Made by a program: the position numbers and the translations under genes
Notes under the pieces: generated by a model
What the model saw: the letters and a program-made list of their open reading frames with translations, nothing else
Databases searched by the model: none
What the model was told of the DNA's origin: nothing
Origin: Himantopus leucocephalus
Taxonomy: Eukaryota; Chordata; Aves; Charadriiformes; Recurvirostridae
Length of the DNA stretch: 64,000 nucleotides
Reading direction: 5' to 3'
NCBI GenBank assembly: GCA_003993805.1
Contig: RSEF01000001.1
Coordinates: forward strand, 212,130,198-212,194,197
In this document: piece after piece, positions 34,740 through 46,385 of the stretch
Position numbering within the stretch: position 1 is the first letter of the stretch
Layout: the number at the start of each line of letters is the position of its first letter

Positions 34740-36429
34740 GATGATGAGGCAGACAGTATGTATAGGTGCTTCTTGGAGGTGATCCAGTCTTCCAAATTCA
34801 GCCCAGTTAAACTCGGTACAGGAATGTACTATCAGGCATGTGAAAACTTCTTTCCTTTCATCTTATGCTTGTTTCTTAGTGTGACCAGATCTTAATGTGG
34901 TCCACTTTTCATTGCATGAAGACTAATTTCTGCTATTTTCTCTTTTTTAGTAAAGTGTTCCCATTTTAATTCTTTTCAAAATTACTGGGTTTTGTCAGAT
35001 GGTCCTGAAAAAACCCAAGAGGATAGCTTGTCTTGCAACACACACCATCAGGTGCTGTGTGTTGGAGTGCCTCAGTCAGAGATCACTGAGCTCTCTGTAA
35101 TTAATTCTGCAATAATGTGATGGAGTTATTTTCCAAAGGCGTTTCCAACATGGAAAATTGATATTGGTGCTTCACATGCATGCATCATGTCTGTGGAGCA
35201 CCTTGCAAACATTAGTTAGGTATACATGACACGGCAGATAAAGCATTTGTAAAATACTATTGGTCTTGCAGGTTAAAATGCCCTCAGAAAATATCAATTG
35301 AAATATATAATGATGTTACTCAGTTACCACAAAATTGTCCTAAAATGTCACACTGTACTAAACCATTTGTTTTGTATGCGCATTCATGCATATCTGAAAT
35401 GAATCTTAGGGTTAAATATAGTAATGGTATAATGAAAATAGGTGTGAGTATATACTCCAAATTTGTGTAGAGGAAAGAAAAAAGTGTGATATATATACTC
35501 TCTGTAGAGGAAACAATTTGTTTCAGACAAGGAGTTAAAATAACTTGCAGCACACTGTTTAAAAGTTAGGAAAACAACGCTTGACACAAAAATATAAATT
35601 TGGTGATGATTTATATGTGATTGCTCAATTTGTGAGAACATAAAGAAGAAAGGGAAGCGGAGAGGCGAGATGTCTAGTAGTGTGCTGGAGCAGAGCTGGA
35701 GAGTGAGCTTCAGGACCGGAATGGATCATCAAGGGGAGCAGATATCTCTGGGGAGAGTTTCCCAGCAATTTTGTGAAATGATTGAGAGAAACAGACTCTT
35801 GGCATTACTTCAGAAACTTATTTCCTGAATGGTATTTTAATATTTCATAGTAGTGTGATTTTTCTTTCTTAGAGTCATGAAAGTTGTCATTGGCATCACC
35901 TATGCCACGCACAAGTTGGAAGAGACATTTCTCATTAAAGAGTATTTGTGAGATGTTTCATTACACTCAAGTTAGAAATGACTGTGTAGCAAGAAACACA
36001 TTACGTACATTGAAGACATGACATCATTGCTGCATTTCTGGAATTCAGGCTTAAACCAATAAATAAAGCTGAAAATCTTCCCCAGGAATGTCTTATTGAT
36101 AATCAGTCATGATTCTTAAGCACAGCTGCTTTATCTGATAAAGAAGGACACCTGTGACATTGAAGAAAACACAGCCAGGTCTTTTCTGCACAAAAAATAT
36201 CAAATGAAAATAATTTTCCTACCTTCTCCTACTCCTCTAACAGCAGAGAAAACAGATTTTGTGAAATTCTGTGAGTTGGTAGATGAGAGGAGCAAATAAA
36301 GGGATGAAAGAGAAACAGGTGATGTGTATCCTTGCCAATAGAAATGCTTCTGAAAACAGAGATGCTTCTTGGGTTGCTTTTGTAGAAGAAAAAGATGAAC
36401 AGAAATAGATTCAGTATGCTTCATATCCA
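34740..36429. other. non-coding, no gene seen
   Basis: AT-rich sequence. No repeat family, exon or RNA gene was recognised. Confidence 0.45.
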
Positions 36430-36431
36430 TC

Positions 36432-36490
36432 ACATTCCTACTTAGAAAAAAAAAAAACCCNACATTCCTACTTAGAAAAAAAAAAAAACA
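36432..36490 (+). repeat. duplicated 28-bp block across a single N
   Basis: ACATTCCTACTTAGAAAAAA occurs on both sides of the N at 36461. The A-run length differs (A12 then CCC, versus A13). The join probably failed in the homopolymer. Confidence 0.8.
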
Positions 36491-37550
36491 GAATTGTGAC
36501 ATGAGGGAACAGATGTGTATCATTTGCATATTAATTATCACTACATCGATCTAAATTGAGTTCTTCCATTCACATTGGAAAGTGTTGTAGAAACTTCATT
36601 TCTCTTACACTCAGATCAGCAGAGAATCCCTGGTTGCCCTTAGCACTGCGTTCTCAAGGTACTCATGGAGGTCAAAACCTATTGCAAATACCTGGGGGAC
36701 CTGATTTTTGTGCATTCCTGGTGCTGATCACTTGGATATCCTGTGAGACAAAGTGTGTTGGGGGGTGGGATTTAGTGGTAGCAGTTCTTAACTCTCTTCT
36801 GAACTATAATTAAGTACATTTTACCTGTGTCCCCCTTAGAACTGGAGTACAACTATGATGTTGTCTTGATCGACCCTGTAATGCCTTGACTGCCATTTGT
36901 GATGCGAGATTAAGAAAATAAAAGAGGAGAAACCGGCCGCATGAAGGGGTGCAGTCCCTGTCCGTAGTTAGCAGTAGTCCTGACTTTCTTCCTGGAGGAA
37001 AGCAGAGAATCACAATGGAGAGAAAGGGACTGTGGCATCACGGACGGCATTTTTCAATCTGAAAGTTTGTTTCTAAGCACACTTTGCCATTCCTTCTGGG
37101 CTTCAGGTCTTAATTTTGTTTGATGAACTGTCAGGGTTTCCATGGGTCAGTAGCAGAATTATCATGCCTAATGGAATGCTATGCAGAACATACCCCATGC
37201 TTTATTTTGAAATATACAGTTTAATGTCTCTTCGTCTGTCCCTGGTACAGCTACCACTGTAGGATTTTCGTCTTCTACTAAAGTATTTCACATTTATTGA
37301 AATATCTTTCATTGAATGGGGTTGATACCTTAAACCAAATCAAGGTCACAAAAGTCTATTGGAGTAAGATGCAGTATTATTTCATTTTAAAGTAAGGCTT
37401 ATGAATTAAAATAAATAGGTTTGCCAAGCTTTATTTTTCACTTCCTGTCCAATTTTGTCTGGCTTTTAGTCACTGAATTTTTGAAACACCATCCTCTACA
37501 AAATCTAACTGTATTTCTACATTTTCTTTTCTCCTAATACAGACTAATCA
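36491..37550. other. non-coding, no gene seen
   Basis: No exon, repeat or RNA was identified. Confidence 0.45.
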
Positions 37551-37819
37551 GATCAGTTTTCAGATTGTTCCCATCACCTGTTTTTCCTTCTGATCTGCAT
37601 GTTAATAAACTCTGTTCCAATTTCACCTTCTCTATTTTGGCATTCAAGCGTCGACTTCGNGATCAGTTTTCAGATTGTTCCCATCACCTGTTTTTCCTTC
37701 TGATATGCATGTTAATAAACTCTGTTCCAATTTTCACCTTCTCTATTTTGGCATTCAAGCGTCAACTTCANTGTTCCAATTTCACCTTCTCTATTTTGGC
37801 ATTCAAGCGTCGACTTCGT
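37551..37819 (+). repeat. A-N-B-N-A assembly duplication
   Basis: Block A (37551-37659) precedes an N at 37660. Block B (37661-37770) has three substitutions and a 1-bp insertion. After an N at 37771 comes an exact copy of A's tail (TGTTCCAATTTCACCTTCTC to GTCGACTTCG). This is the same pattern as at 2.3-2.7 kb and 27.9-28.2 kb. Confidence 0.85.
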
Positions 37820-40539
37820 TAATGCTGAATGAGTTGTTCAAGTTCCTTTATGCAGCTGTTCACTTCTTGGCAGATGTAGAATTCTTCAGCTCTGTAGAAC
37901 TGGGAAAATATAACTTAAAACTTGATCTCCATAAGTAGTCCAGATCTAAACATTTCAAATATTGAAAGCACTTACATTTGAGAAAGTTTGGATGCTCATG
38001 AGACAGTTTTTTTTCTAATGATTTTCTTTTGCTATCCTTGGGTATTTCAAATCCCTGAGGATTTATTTTTGTTCTTCAAGTCGTGCTGCTCTGTGTTTGA
38101 CACTTAGGTTAAATGCTGTCATTCAGACACTTGTCTTGAATTATCCTTGTGCTAATACATGTAAGTCATTTTAAATTTCAGCTCATCTATAGGAAGCAAT
38201 TTACGATTTGATAAGGTGCCTAAGTGGTATTCAGCTTTGACTGTATGAAAACACTCTGACGTTCAGATTTACACAGCTGATATTTTTGTGCAATGTGCCA
38301 GTAAGATTGATTTCATTAGTTTGTCTTATGCAGCTGCAGGTGATTGGGCTGTGAGGTGAGCAATCTGCTTATTTAGATGCCATAATGTAGAGGTACAATA
38401 CTGGGGAGATTTGATATTGACTATTTTTGAGGACCTGAGTTGGAAAATTTGACCACAGCAAATCTGTAGGATGGAATCATGTTGCATTGATTTCCGTTAG
38501 TCTTTCTGCGGTTCAGTATATGGCTGGGCCAACTGTGAAGTAGTAATTTTAGTTCAATTTCTTCAAAAGCTCATGGTATTTGAATTTTTTTATTTAAGTT
38601 ATCCATTCAAACAACTATCAGTGGAAACTGCTATATGTTCTAAGGTCATACTATATTGCTTTGGATTTCATCCCATACTTTGCTTTTTTTTGTTAGCAGA
38701 ACGGAATGAGGTCAGCCATAAATAGTCCGGTCTGTACAAGAATATGGTGAAGTAACATGAAACTTGTTAAAATTTAGAGTATTTAATATCCAGTACCATA
38801 AAGTATTTAGTTAATTCCAAAACATCCATAGAATATAACATAAACACGTGATTATGAAGGGCTGTGGCCTTTATTTGCGTTATTTTTATTTATTCATTCG
38901 ACATAGGTTAAAGTATTTAACGAAAACAGTTACAAAGCTTTTAGAACTTCTGAATCTGTACCTGTCAAGAAAACAACCCAATTGTATCTCATCCCTTAAT
39001 GTGCAGAAGCAAATCTCTGTTGGACATGCGTGGCGGTGTTACGTGTATTAGCAGTTGTGCTTAGGCAAACTTCTTTCAGGGTACAAACTGGATAGTTACT
39101 TGAGTTGAAATTCGGTGTAGTCAACAGAGGAGCAGACGAGGCAGGGTACGTCTCATCCCTAAGGTAATTCTCAAAGTGATAACTAGATATTGAATTAAAT
39201 TTTAGAAGAAAACGGGCTTTACACTGATAGCGGTTATTCTTTTTTTTTCTGTCTTTAGCGTGGTAGTAGCTTGAATAACGGCCAGAACTTCCAAGTTCTA
39301 CTGTACTATTTTTACAAAGAGTTACTGTGCCAACACTTTTGATGTAAAAAGTGTGCTTATTTGGATAGTGTTTGATTGTCATCATTCTGCAGCTGCTGCA
39401 TCACGTGTTGCAGAGTTAAGACAACAAAGCAGCGCTACGATGTTGATTACAGCTTGTCAAGCATTTCAGGCTGCTCCCCTGTACTTAACTGAAGGAGATA
39501 TTTTCTAAAAGTATGGGTCTCCAGCAACACCACTACATTTCAGAAGTTTCTATTTTATACCATTTTAAACTGTAGTATTATACAGGAAAATATTTTCTTT
39601 AAATTGATTTTTGTTTTCTCGAATGGAGAAATGAAATTGTTATGGATCGTTTTCAGTGTCACTTCTGAAAGGTTTCATTTTTATTGTACAATTTTATGGG
39701 CAGTTGAACAATAATGTAGAGTAGATTACCTTTTTATTTCTGACACTATAATGCAAGTCTAACAAAATATAAAAATGCTTAGCATTGAAGTAGGCAGCTA
39801 TTTTTGTCTTGATGTGCAACTACTGCATCTTATATTTATCATATTTAGCTTTTTCTTTGATTATAAGTTTTGCAGAGCAGGGACTTCTATGTAATAGGTA
39901 TAAAGCAGCTTGTAAAAAATAGCATGATTCTGCATCAATTTTATTCTATGATAGGATAAAAAATAAAATTACGTCCTTTTTGCAGTCTTCCCATGTTTCT
40001 CTGTTGATATCTATTTACAAGAAAATTGTGCTGAAGTCAAAAATGAGATTTTCATTCACCTGAAGGCATGAGAGATTTTCTGGAATGAAATAGAGCTGTA
40101 TGAAATAAAGTAGATAGTGTTTTTATATGGCATTTAGCACAGTGAACTCCTGCGGTAGTGGTATTACGGATGTCCAAATATTAATCATTACAGTGTCTTA
40201 CCTTACTGTTGCATTCATTATCACTCTGATATTTTCTTTCCCTGAGAATTACTGCTTTCTCTTTTGTTTCACCTCTTTCCATCTCAATTTCTTTCATTGC
40301 AGCTAATTCAGGGCTTCCAGAAGAGTGTTAGTATGGCAAGAGCCTGAATCAGTCGGTGCACGGTTGTTTTCAGCTACTCATACTGATACAGCTTTGTAAT
40401 GTTTGACACTCGGTACCTTGAACGGAGAGTGACAGGTCTGTCAGTAATAAAAGTGGTGGCTGTTCAGAACAGACAGTGAAACATGTTTCTCTTTACCAAC
40501 ATTGAGACAATGTGAGCAGAAAGCCATTTAGACTGCAAT
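37820..40539. other. non-coding, no gene seen
   Basis: AT-rich sequence. A 129-codon minus-strand frame (38996-39385) has no recognisable domain. No repeat family was identified. Confidence 0.45.
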
Positions 40540-40908
40540 AGAACGGCATGATACAGCGCTCCTGACAGGCTCGTCTTGCTGCCCCTGCAACTCCTCCGCA
40601 CGTGCTTTCTCCTCTCTGCTTCTTTTGATTGCATATTACCCGGGGAGAAAACCAAACCCTGTCTTTTAATCACATTCCGGTAAATTTTCTTCTGAAAATT
40701 TAAGCTGACTTGTCAAAGACATCNAGAACGGCATGATACAGCGCTCCTGACAGGCTCGTCTTGCTGCCTCTGCAACTCCTCCGCACGTGCTTTCTCCTGT
40801 CTGCTTCTTTTGATTGCGTATTACCCGGGGAGAAAACTAAACCCTGTCTTTTTATCACATTCCCATAAATTTTCTTCTGAAAATTTAAGCTGACTTGTCA
40901 AAGACATC
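40540..40908 (+). repeat. duplicated 184-bp block across a single N
   Basis: Copies at 40540-40723 and 40725-40908 flank the N at 40724 and differ by about seven substitutions (near 4%). The divergence resembles that of the 17.4-kb pair. Confidence 0.85.
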
Positions 40909-42819
40909 TTTAAAATGTAATTTATTAAACTCCTTCAAGAGGAAAGTTAGAATAAAAATTGTTTTATTTTACTTTATTTAGTAAATTCAGTAACAAGATT
41001 GCAAGAAAAGCTGGAATTTATTTACTTCGTTTTGAGATCATAGAGAGAGACAAAGCATAGTACATGGACTAATGCAGCCCATAAGTAATTAAGAGTCTTG
41101 AGCTCTGTTTGCTAAAATGTCTTTGACAGTGAGTTTTGTTCCATTCCTTAATTGTATGTTGCTTCATATATTTTTAAATTACAGGCGGAGATTGTACTTT
41201 ATACAGAAAACTATCCACAGTGCCAGTTTGCACCTTGCTGTAATGCATTTCAGTTTAATTTTAGTTTCTTACAGCGGCCAACAAAGATGCTGTTGCCCAC
41301 CCATAACTTGGGTGGGTGTATCTATCTCCCTTTGGAAATTAGGCTGCTATGTTAGAAGCCGAGTGCAACTTTTATATGCTATTTACAGATTAAGGTACTG
41401 AAGATTTAGTCTGTAAAAATGGGTCTGTTTTATCTACGTTTCCTGTTGAAAAGGTGTAATTTTATTTGCAGTGTGACAACTGAGAATAAGATGCCAAATC
41501 ACTTTGAATAAGTAGCTAACGTGGGTTTCTGTTGAGATTCCTGCTTGGGACCCCAGCTCTTTTTGTTAGTAGTCTGCCTGTGACGTAGCTTTTGAGTAAT
41601 TGTGTGCTCCATTAGTCCTTTTCTTAAAGCCTGGGCCATTAGGTCACAGCTTGTGGACAAATTTGATGGGACTTCAGAGTTTCTGCAGAGCTACAATAAT
41701 CACTTCTTCAACCATTTACTAACTTTTGAGGAGTTGAGTAAGAACCTCCTCTCATCCCATCTGAAATGCTGTGTGGATGAAAGCTACTCTTCATCTCAGT
41801 GATGAAGAATAGGAAAATCTCTTCTGAAGGTTTATCGGCGTATTGTCCTGTGGAGAAAGAATTGCTAAACTCCTCACGTGGGCTAGGAAAAAAGTATAAA
41901 CATGGCCCTGTAGTAACAGAAGTTTTGGTGTGATCTGTTTGCCTGAACTTGCCTATATAATGGGGTGTGTGTGTGTGTGTCTCAAACTGTAATGCTTTTA
42001 TTTATGTAGAAAAATAAACTGAAGCTTCTGGGAGTAAATTCTTGAAAGGTTGCCCAGTTACTATCGTCTATTACGTAGCTCGAGTTCCAAACTGGCCTTT
42101 GTTATCATTTGTCCCTTGGCAGAGGGATCCTAATCCTCCAGACTACCTCCATCAGCTAGTCTAATAAAAAATACTGCTTTTCCCACAGAGTTAGCTTTAT
42201 TTTAGGGAATATCTGGCTGCGGGTATGAATGCATAATTCGGGAAAGTCAAAAGTTAATGACTTAAAAACCATGAACCTTTATTTCTGTTTTATTTATCTG
42301 ATTTTGTTTATTCTTAGTAGATACTGATCTTTTTCTCTTAAAACCTCACGTTCTGACTTACTTTCATCCCTTGATATCAATGAATTCTTTGCTTTCCTGT
42401 CCCTGGACGTTACACCAGAAGAGACTGTTAGTTGATCGGTCTGAATTCATGAGTAACACTGGCTGATGAATTGTATTTTGTTTGTTTGTTTGTTTTAGTA
42501 ATCTGTGTTACCCTTCACTGCGTTTGTTAGACTAGCGTGCCATCTTAAACTGAAGACAAGATGGAAATACTGTACTGTGAAGTATTGTCCAGATACGGAA
42601 AACTTCTTGCTTTTGGTTTTGTTTGTACCAGATTTAATTAGTTGACAGAACTCTTTTGTGCCCACTTCCCCCTTTCCTAATCTTATTTGTATTTTGCACA
42701 GAATTAACATATTTTTTTCTGTCTTGACTTAACAATTTTGTGTGCATCTCCAATGAGTGTAGGAGCCCCTTTGCCATAGTATTACTGGGACTTGCTCCCA
42801 AGTTACTTGCTCAGCCTAA
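40909..42819. other. non-coding, no gene seen
   Basis: A TG microsatellite lies at 41964-41980 and a TTTG repeat at about 42477-42496. No exon or transposon was recognised. Confidence 0.5.
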
Positions 42820-43170
42820 CCTGTAGGCGCTTCCCAGGGTCACTTCTCCCCTGCACCATGTCACCTGTAGGCACCTCCCAGGGTCACTGCTCCCCTGCAC
42901 CATGTCACCTGTAGGCGCTTCCCAGGGTCACTGCTCCCCTGCACCGTGTCACCTGTAGGCACCTCCCAGGGTCACTGCTCCCCTGCACCGTGTCACCTGT
43001 AGGCACCTCCCAGAGTCACTGCTCCCCTGCACCATGTCACCTACAGGCACTTCCCAGGGTCACTGCAGTCCGNCACTGCTCCCCTGCACCATGTCACCTG
43101 TAGGCACCTCCCAGGGTCACTGCTCCCCTGCACCGTGTCACCTGTAGGCACCTCCCAGGGTCACTGCAGT
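42820..43170 (+). repeat. GC-rich minisatellite, 44-bp unit
   Basis: About eight head-to-tail copies of a 44-bp unit beginning CCTGTAGGCACCTCCCAGGG and ending CACCATGTCA. Units start near 42820, 42864, 42908, 42952, 42996, 43040, 43097 and 43141. Variants alternate at defined sites (GCGCTT versus GCACCT, CACCAT versus CACCGT). An N at 43073 interrupts the array, so the real copy number is unknown. The repeats abut directly without spacers. Confidence 0.92.
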
Positions 43171-45275
43171 CCATCCCCATGTGACATTCTGTTCCTAGCG
43201 CCAGCGTTCCAGGTCTCCGGTTTCTGTTCTAGTTAAAGGTGCGCTGGGTCTTAGCGTTGAATACTTGTGATTTTCTAGAAAGTTTTGAGTTTTCTAAAGA
43301 CCAAGTGGGGAAAAACCATGCGGAGTATGTTGGTTTGTGATTTTGGGGTGGGGGTTTTTTGTTAGTTTTTTTTTTTTTTAAATCTACCACAGTTCTAAGT
43401 TAGTAATTGTACAACAGTAAGTTGTCATTAATTAGAGAAAACATCTTAAACATTGTAACAAAGGTTAAAGCCATTGTGGGGCAAAAGCTTTTTTTGCGGT
43501 GTTTAGCAGAGCTAAAGCAAAGCACGTAGCTCAGGAGGAAGTTGTGCTGAACTGGTTTTGGTATGGGAATTAAAGGCGAAAACAAAAGACTTTAGTTTTC
43601 TAATGGAGCGGTTTTGAAGAAGATTTTTCAGGGCTAATATTTAAAGAAAATTAAACCAGCATGAATTAAGGATAAAACACTGTAATAATGGAAAGGAAGA
43701 GACAATAAAAGAATGAAGGAACTGTATTCTGAAGGAAAAGATATCATTGTGGTCATATAACTTACATAGCAATCTCTTATTCTTAGTAATCTTTTTCTTT
43801 CAGCGTTTGAGCAGCCGCCTGAAGTGACTGCTTTTATCATGGCAGAAGCCCTGCTTTAGGTTTGGTTTGGTTTGGTTTTGCATTGTTACTAATTCTCAGC
43901 GTAATTTTTCATTGTCCTTTCAGAAGTAGGTTACAGCTTACATCTCAGAAATTCTTAAAAAGTCCTTTACCTTTAGGACTGTAAATAGATTTTCGCAGAA
44001 CGTGCCTGTCTCTTCGTGGAAGCCAGAGTGCGGCAAAGGAATGAGAGAGTCTCTTACCCACAGGATGACTCGTCTGGTTTAGAGCACTAAATAAGTCTAC
44101 TTTTTTAAGCCGTCTTGTTAAAGAAAACATACATTTATGGTGTTGCTGTTTGTTTAGTTAGTTATTTTTATTTCTCCACATAGCAGAAAATGAAGTTTGA
44201 AGTTGTTACTCGGTAAAGTCCCAGGAATTTTAGGTGTAAGAATTCTGCCTAGGGCTGGTTTATCTCATCCACCTCTACCCTGTCGGACTGTTCTGCTGCT
44301 GAGTTGATTGCTTGCAGTATCCCCTTACAAACATGGCTTAAGAAAAGGGAAGCCCAACTTTTATACTTCTCCCTCATTCCCTTGGAATTTATGACAAATT
44401 GTTTTCCCTTTCTTACAAAGTTGTATCCGTATAGTCAGTGGCATCCCGTCAGCCTGGAGTGACATGAGGTCAAGTGGTCTTCCCTGTGGCTCTGGCTTAA
44501 AAGAGGGATGGGATAGCGAGTGAATCTCTTAATATTTTCCTTTTTGCAGACAGGACATTTATGTAGCCAGTAGAGACATGCCGTCTAATTAGTAAGTTGG
44601 AAGACGCCAAACATTGTCCTCTCCTGCTGAGGAGCAAGCTCAGTAAAGATAAACGGTTTAGTTAAGGAGTACCTTCAACTTTGGGAAAAGGTAGGCACAA
44701 AAAATTCAACAAAACTAAGCAGCTAAGCAGTGTTTGCTCAAATAAATTCCTCTGGCTAATTGTCAATGGAGTCTATCAAGTACTTAACAGGGAGACTTAT
44801 GATGTTACTTAATCTACTTTTGAAAGTCATTGAGATACAATTTGAAGTTGTTTTCAGATACATGCTGTAAATAAGACCTATCAAGCATGCTACTAAGCAA
44901 GGGAGTGATTACGACTGGGGAGCAAAGTAATTCTGTGAGGAAAGGAAACTGAAAATTATTGTCGATAACATCAGAAGTGTTTGTTTCCCGTCAGGAATAT
45001 ATGTAAAATACGGAGCACAATGCTAAGAGCTGTTATTATCAGTCTTTGAAACCTATATACAGAAGCCACCTCTGCTTTGGAGTATCGCTTTCTAACGCAA
45101 ACACGGAAACAAGACGAAAAGGGAACCATAACCCAGCTATTGTCTGTGGGCTTTCATTTCTCTCTGGATATGCTGTCCTCGCAATAAGCTTGTAGAAGAG
45201 GATGATCTAAGTAGTAGAGCTAACTGATGAGTAAAATGTTTCAAGCAACGACGTGTACCTGTTTGAATGTCTTAG
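43171..45275. other. non-coding, no gene seen
   Basis: A TTTGG repeat is present at about 43859-43879 and a T-rich stretch near 43366. No exon, RNA or transposon was recognised. Confidence 0.45.
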
Positions 45276-45330
45276 TGTCACGGCCCACTCATGAGAGAGG
45301 GGGGAAGTGACTCAGATTCGCAAATCCCCA

Positions 45331-46330
45331 NNNNNNNNNNNNNNNNNNNNNNNNNNNNNNNNNNNNNNNNNNNNNNNNNNNNNNNNNNNNNNNNNNNNNN
45401 NNNNNNNNNNNNNNNNNNNNNNNNNNNNNNNNNNNNNNNNNNNNNNNNNNNNNNNNNNNNNNNNNNNNNNNNNNNNNNNNNNNNNNNNNNNNNNNNNNNN
45501 NNNNNNNNNNNNNNNNNNNNNNNNNNNNNNNNNNNNNNNNNNNNNNNNNNNNNNNNNNNNNNNNNNNNNNNNNNNNNNNNNNNNNNNNNNNNNNNNNNNN
45601 NNNNNNNNNNNNNNNNNNNNNNNNNNNNNNNNNNNNNNNNNNNNNNNNNNNNNNNNNNNNNNNNNNNNNNNNNNNNNNNNNNNNNNNNNNNNNNNNNNNN
45701 NNNNNNNNNNNNNNNNNNNNNNNNNNNNNNNNNNNNNNNNNNNNNNNNNNNNNNNNNNNNNNNNNNNNNNNNNNNNNNNNNNNNNNNNNNNNNNNNNNNN
45801 NNNNNNNNNNNNNNNNNNNNNNNNNNNNNNNNNNNNNNNNNNNNNNNNNNNNNNNNNNNNNNNNNNNNNNNNNNNNNNNNNNNNNNNNNNNNNNNNNNNN
45901 NNNNNNNNNNNNNNNNNNNNNNNNNNNNNNNNNNNNNNNNNNNNNNNNNNNNNNNNNNNNNNNNNNNNNNNNNNNNNNNNNNNNNNNNNNNNNNNNNNNN
46001 NNNNNNNNNNNNNNNNNNNNNNNNNNNNNNNNNNNNNNNNNNNNNNNNNNNNNNNNNNNNNNNNNNNNNNNNNNNNNNNNNNNNNNNNNNNNNNNNNNNN
46101 NNNNNNNNNNNNNNNNNNNNNNNNNNNNNNNNNNNNNNNNNNNNNNNNNNNNNNNNNNNNNNNNNNNNNNNNNNNNNNNNNNNNNNNNNNNNNNNNNNNN
46201 NNNNNNNNNNNNNNNNNNNNNNNNNNNNNNNNNNNNNNNNNNNNNNNNNNNNNNNNNNNNNNNNNNNNNNNNNNNNNNNNNNNNNNNNNNNNNNNNNNNN
46301 NNNNNNNNNNNNNNNNNNNNNNNNNNNNNN
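45331..46330. other. 1000-N assembly gap
   Basis: Exactly 1000 Ns. The right flank is a minus-strand CR1 reverse transcriptase start, so at least part of the missing sequence should be CR1. The left flank is unassigned. Confidence 0.98.
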
Positions 46331-46385
46331 CTTGCCTTTTTTGAAGATTGGAGTGATGTCAGCTTTCCTCCAGAATGACAGCATT
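46331..46385 (-). repeat. CR1 LINE fragment, start of RT domain, truncated by gap
   Basis: The minus-strand translation FWRKADITPIFKKGK matches the entry block of LINE reverse transcriptases (W-K-x-A-x-V-x-P-I-x-K-K-G). The element continues leftwards into the gap. Confidence 0.75.

Noticed and set aside
41184..41275. Exon-like stretch after AAATTACAG
   Set aside because: The polypyrimidine tract is poor and there is no donor at the end of the open segment. The peptide is not recognisable.
42820..43170. CRISPR-like array
   Set aside because: The 44-bp units abut with no spacers and the DNA is vertebrate. It is a minisatellite.
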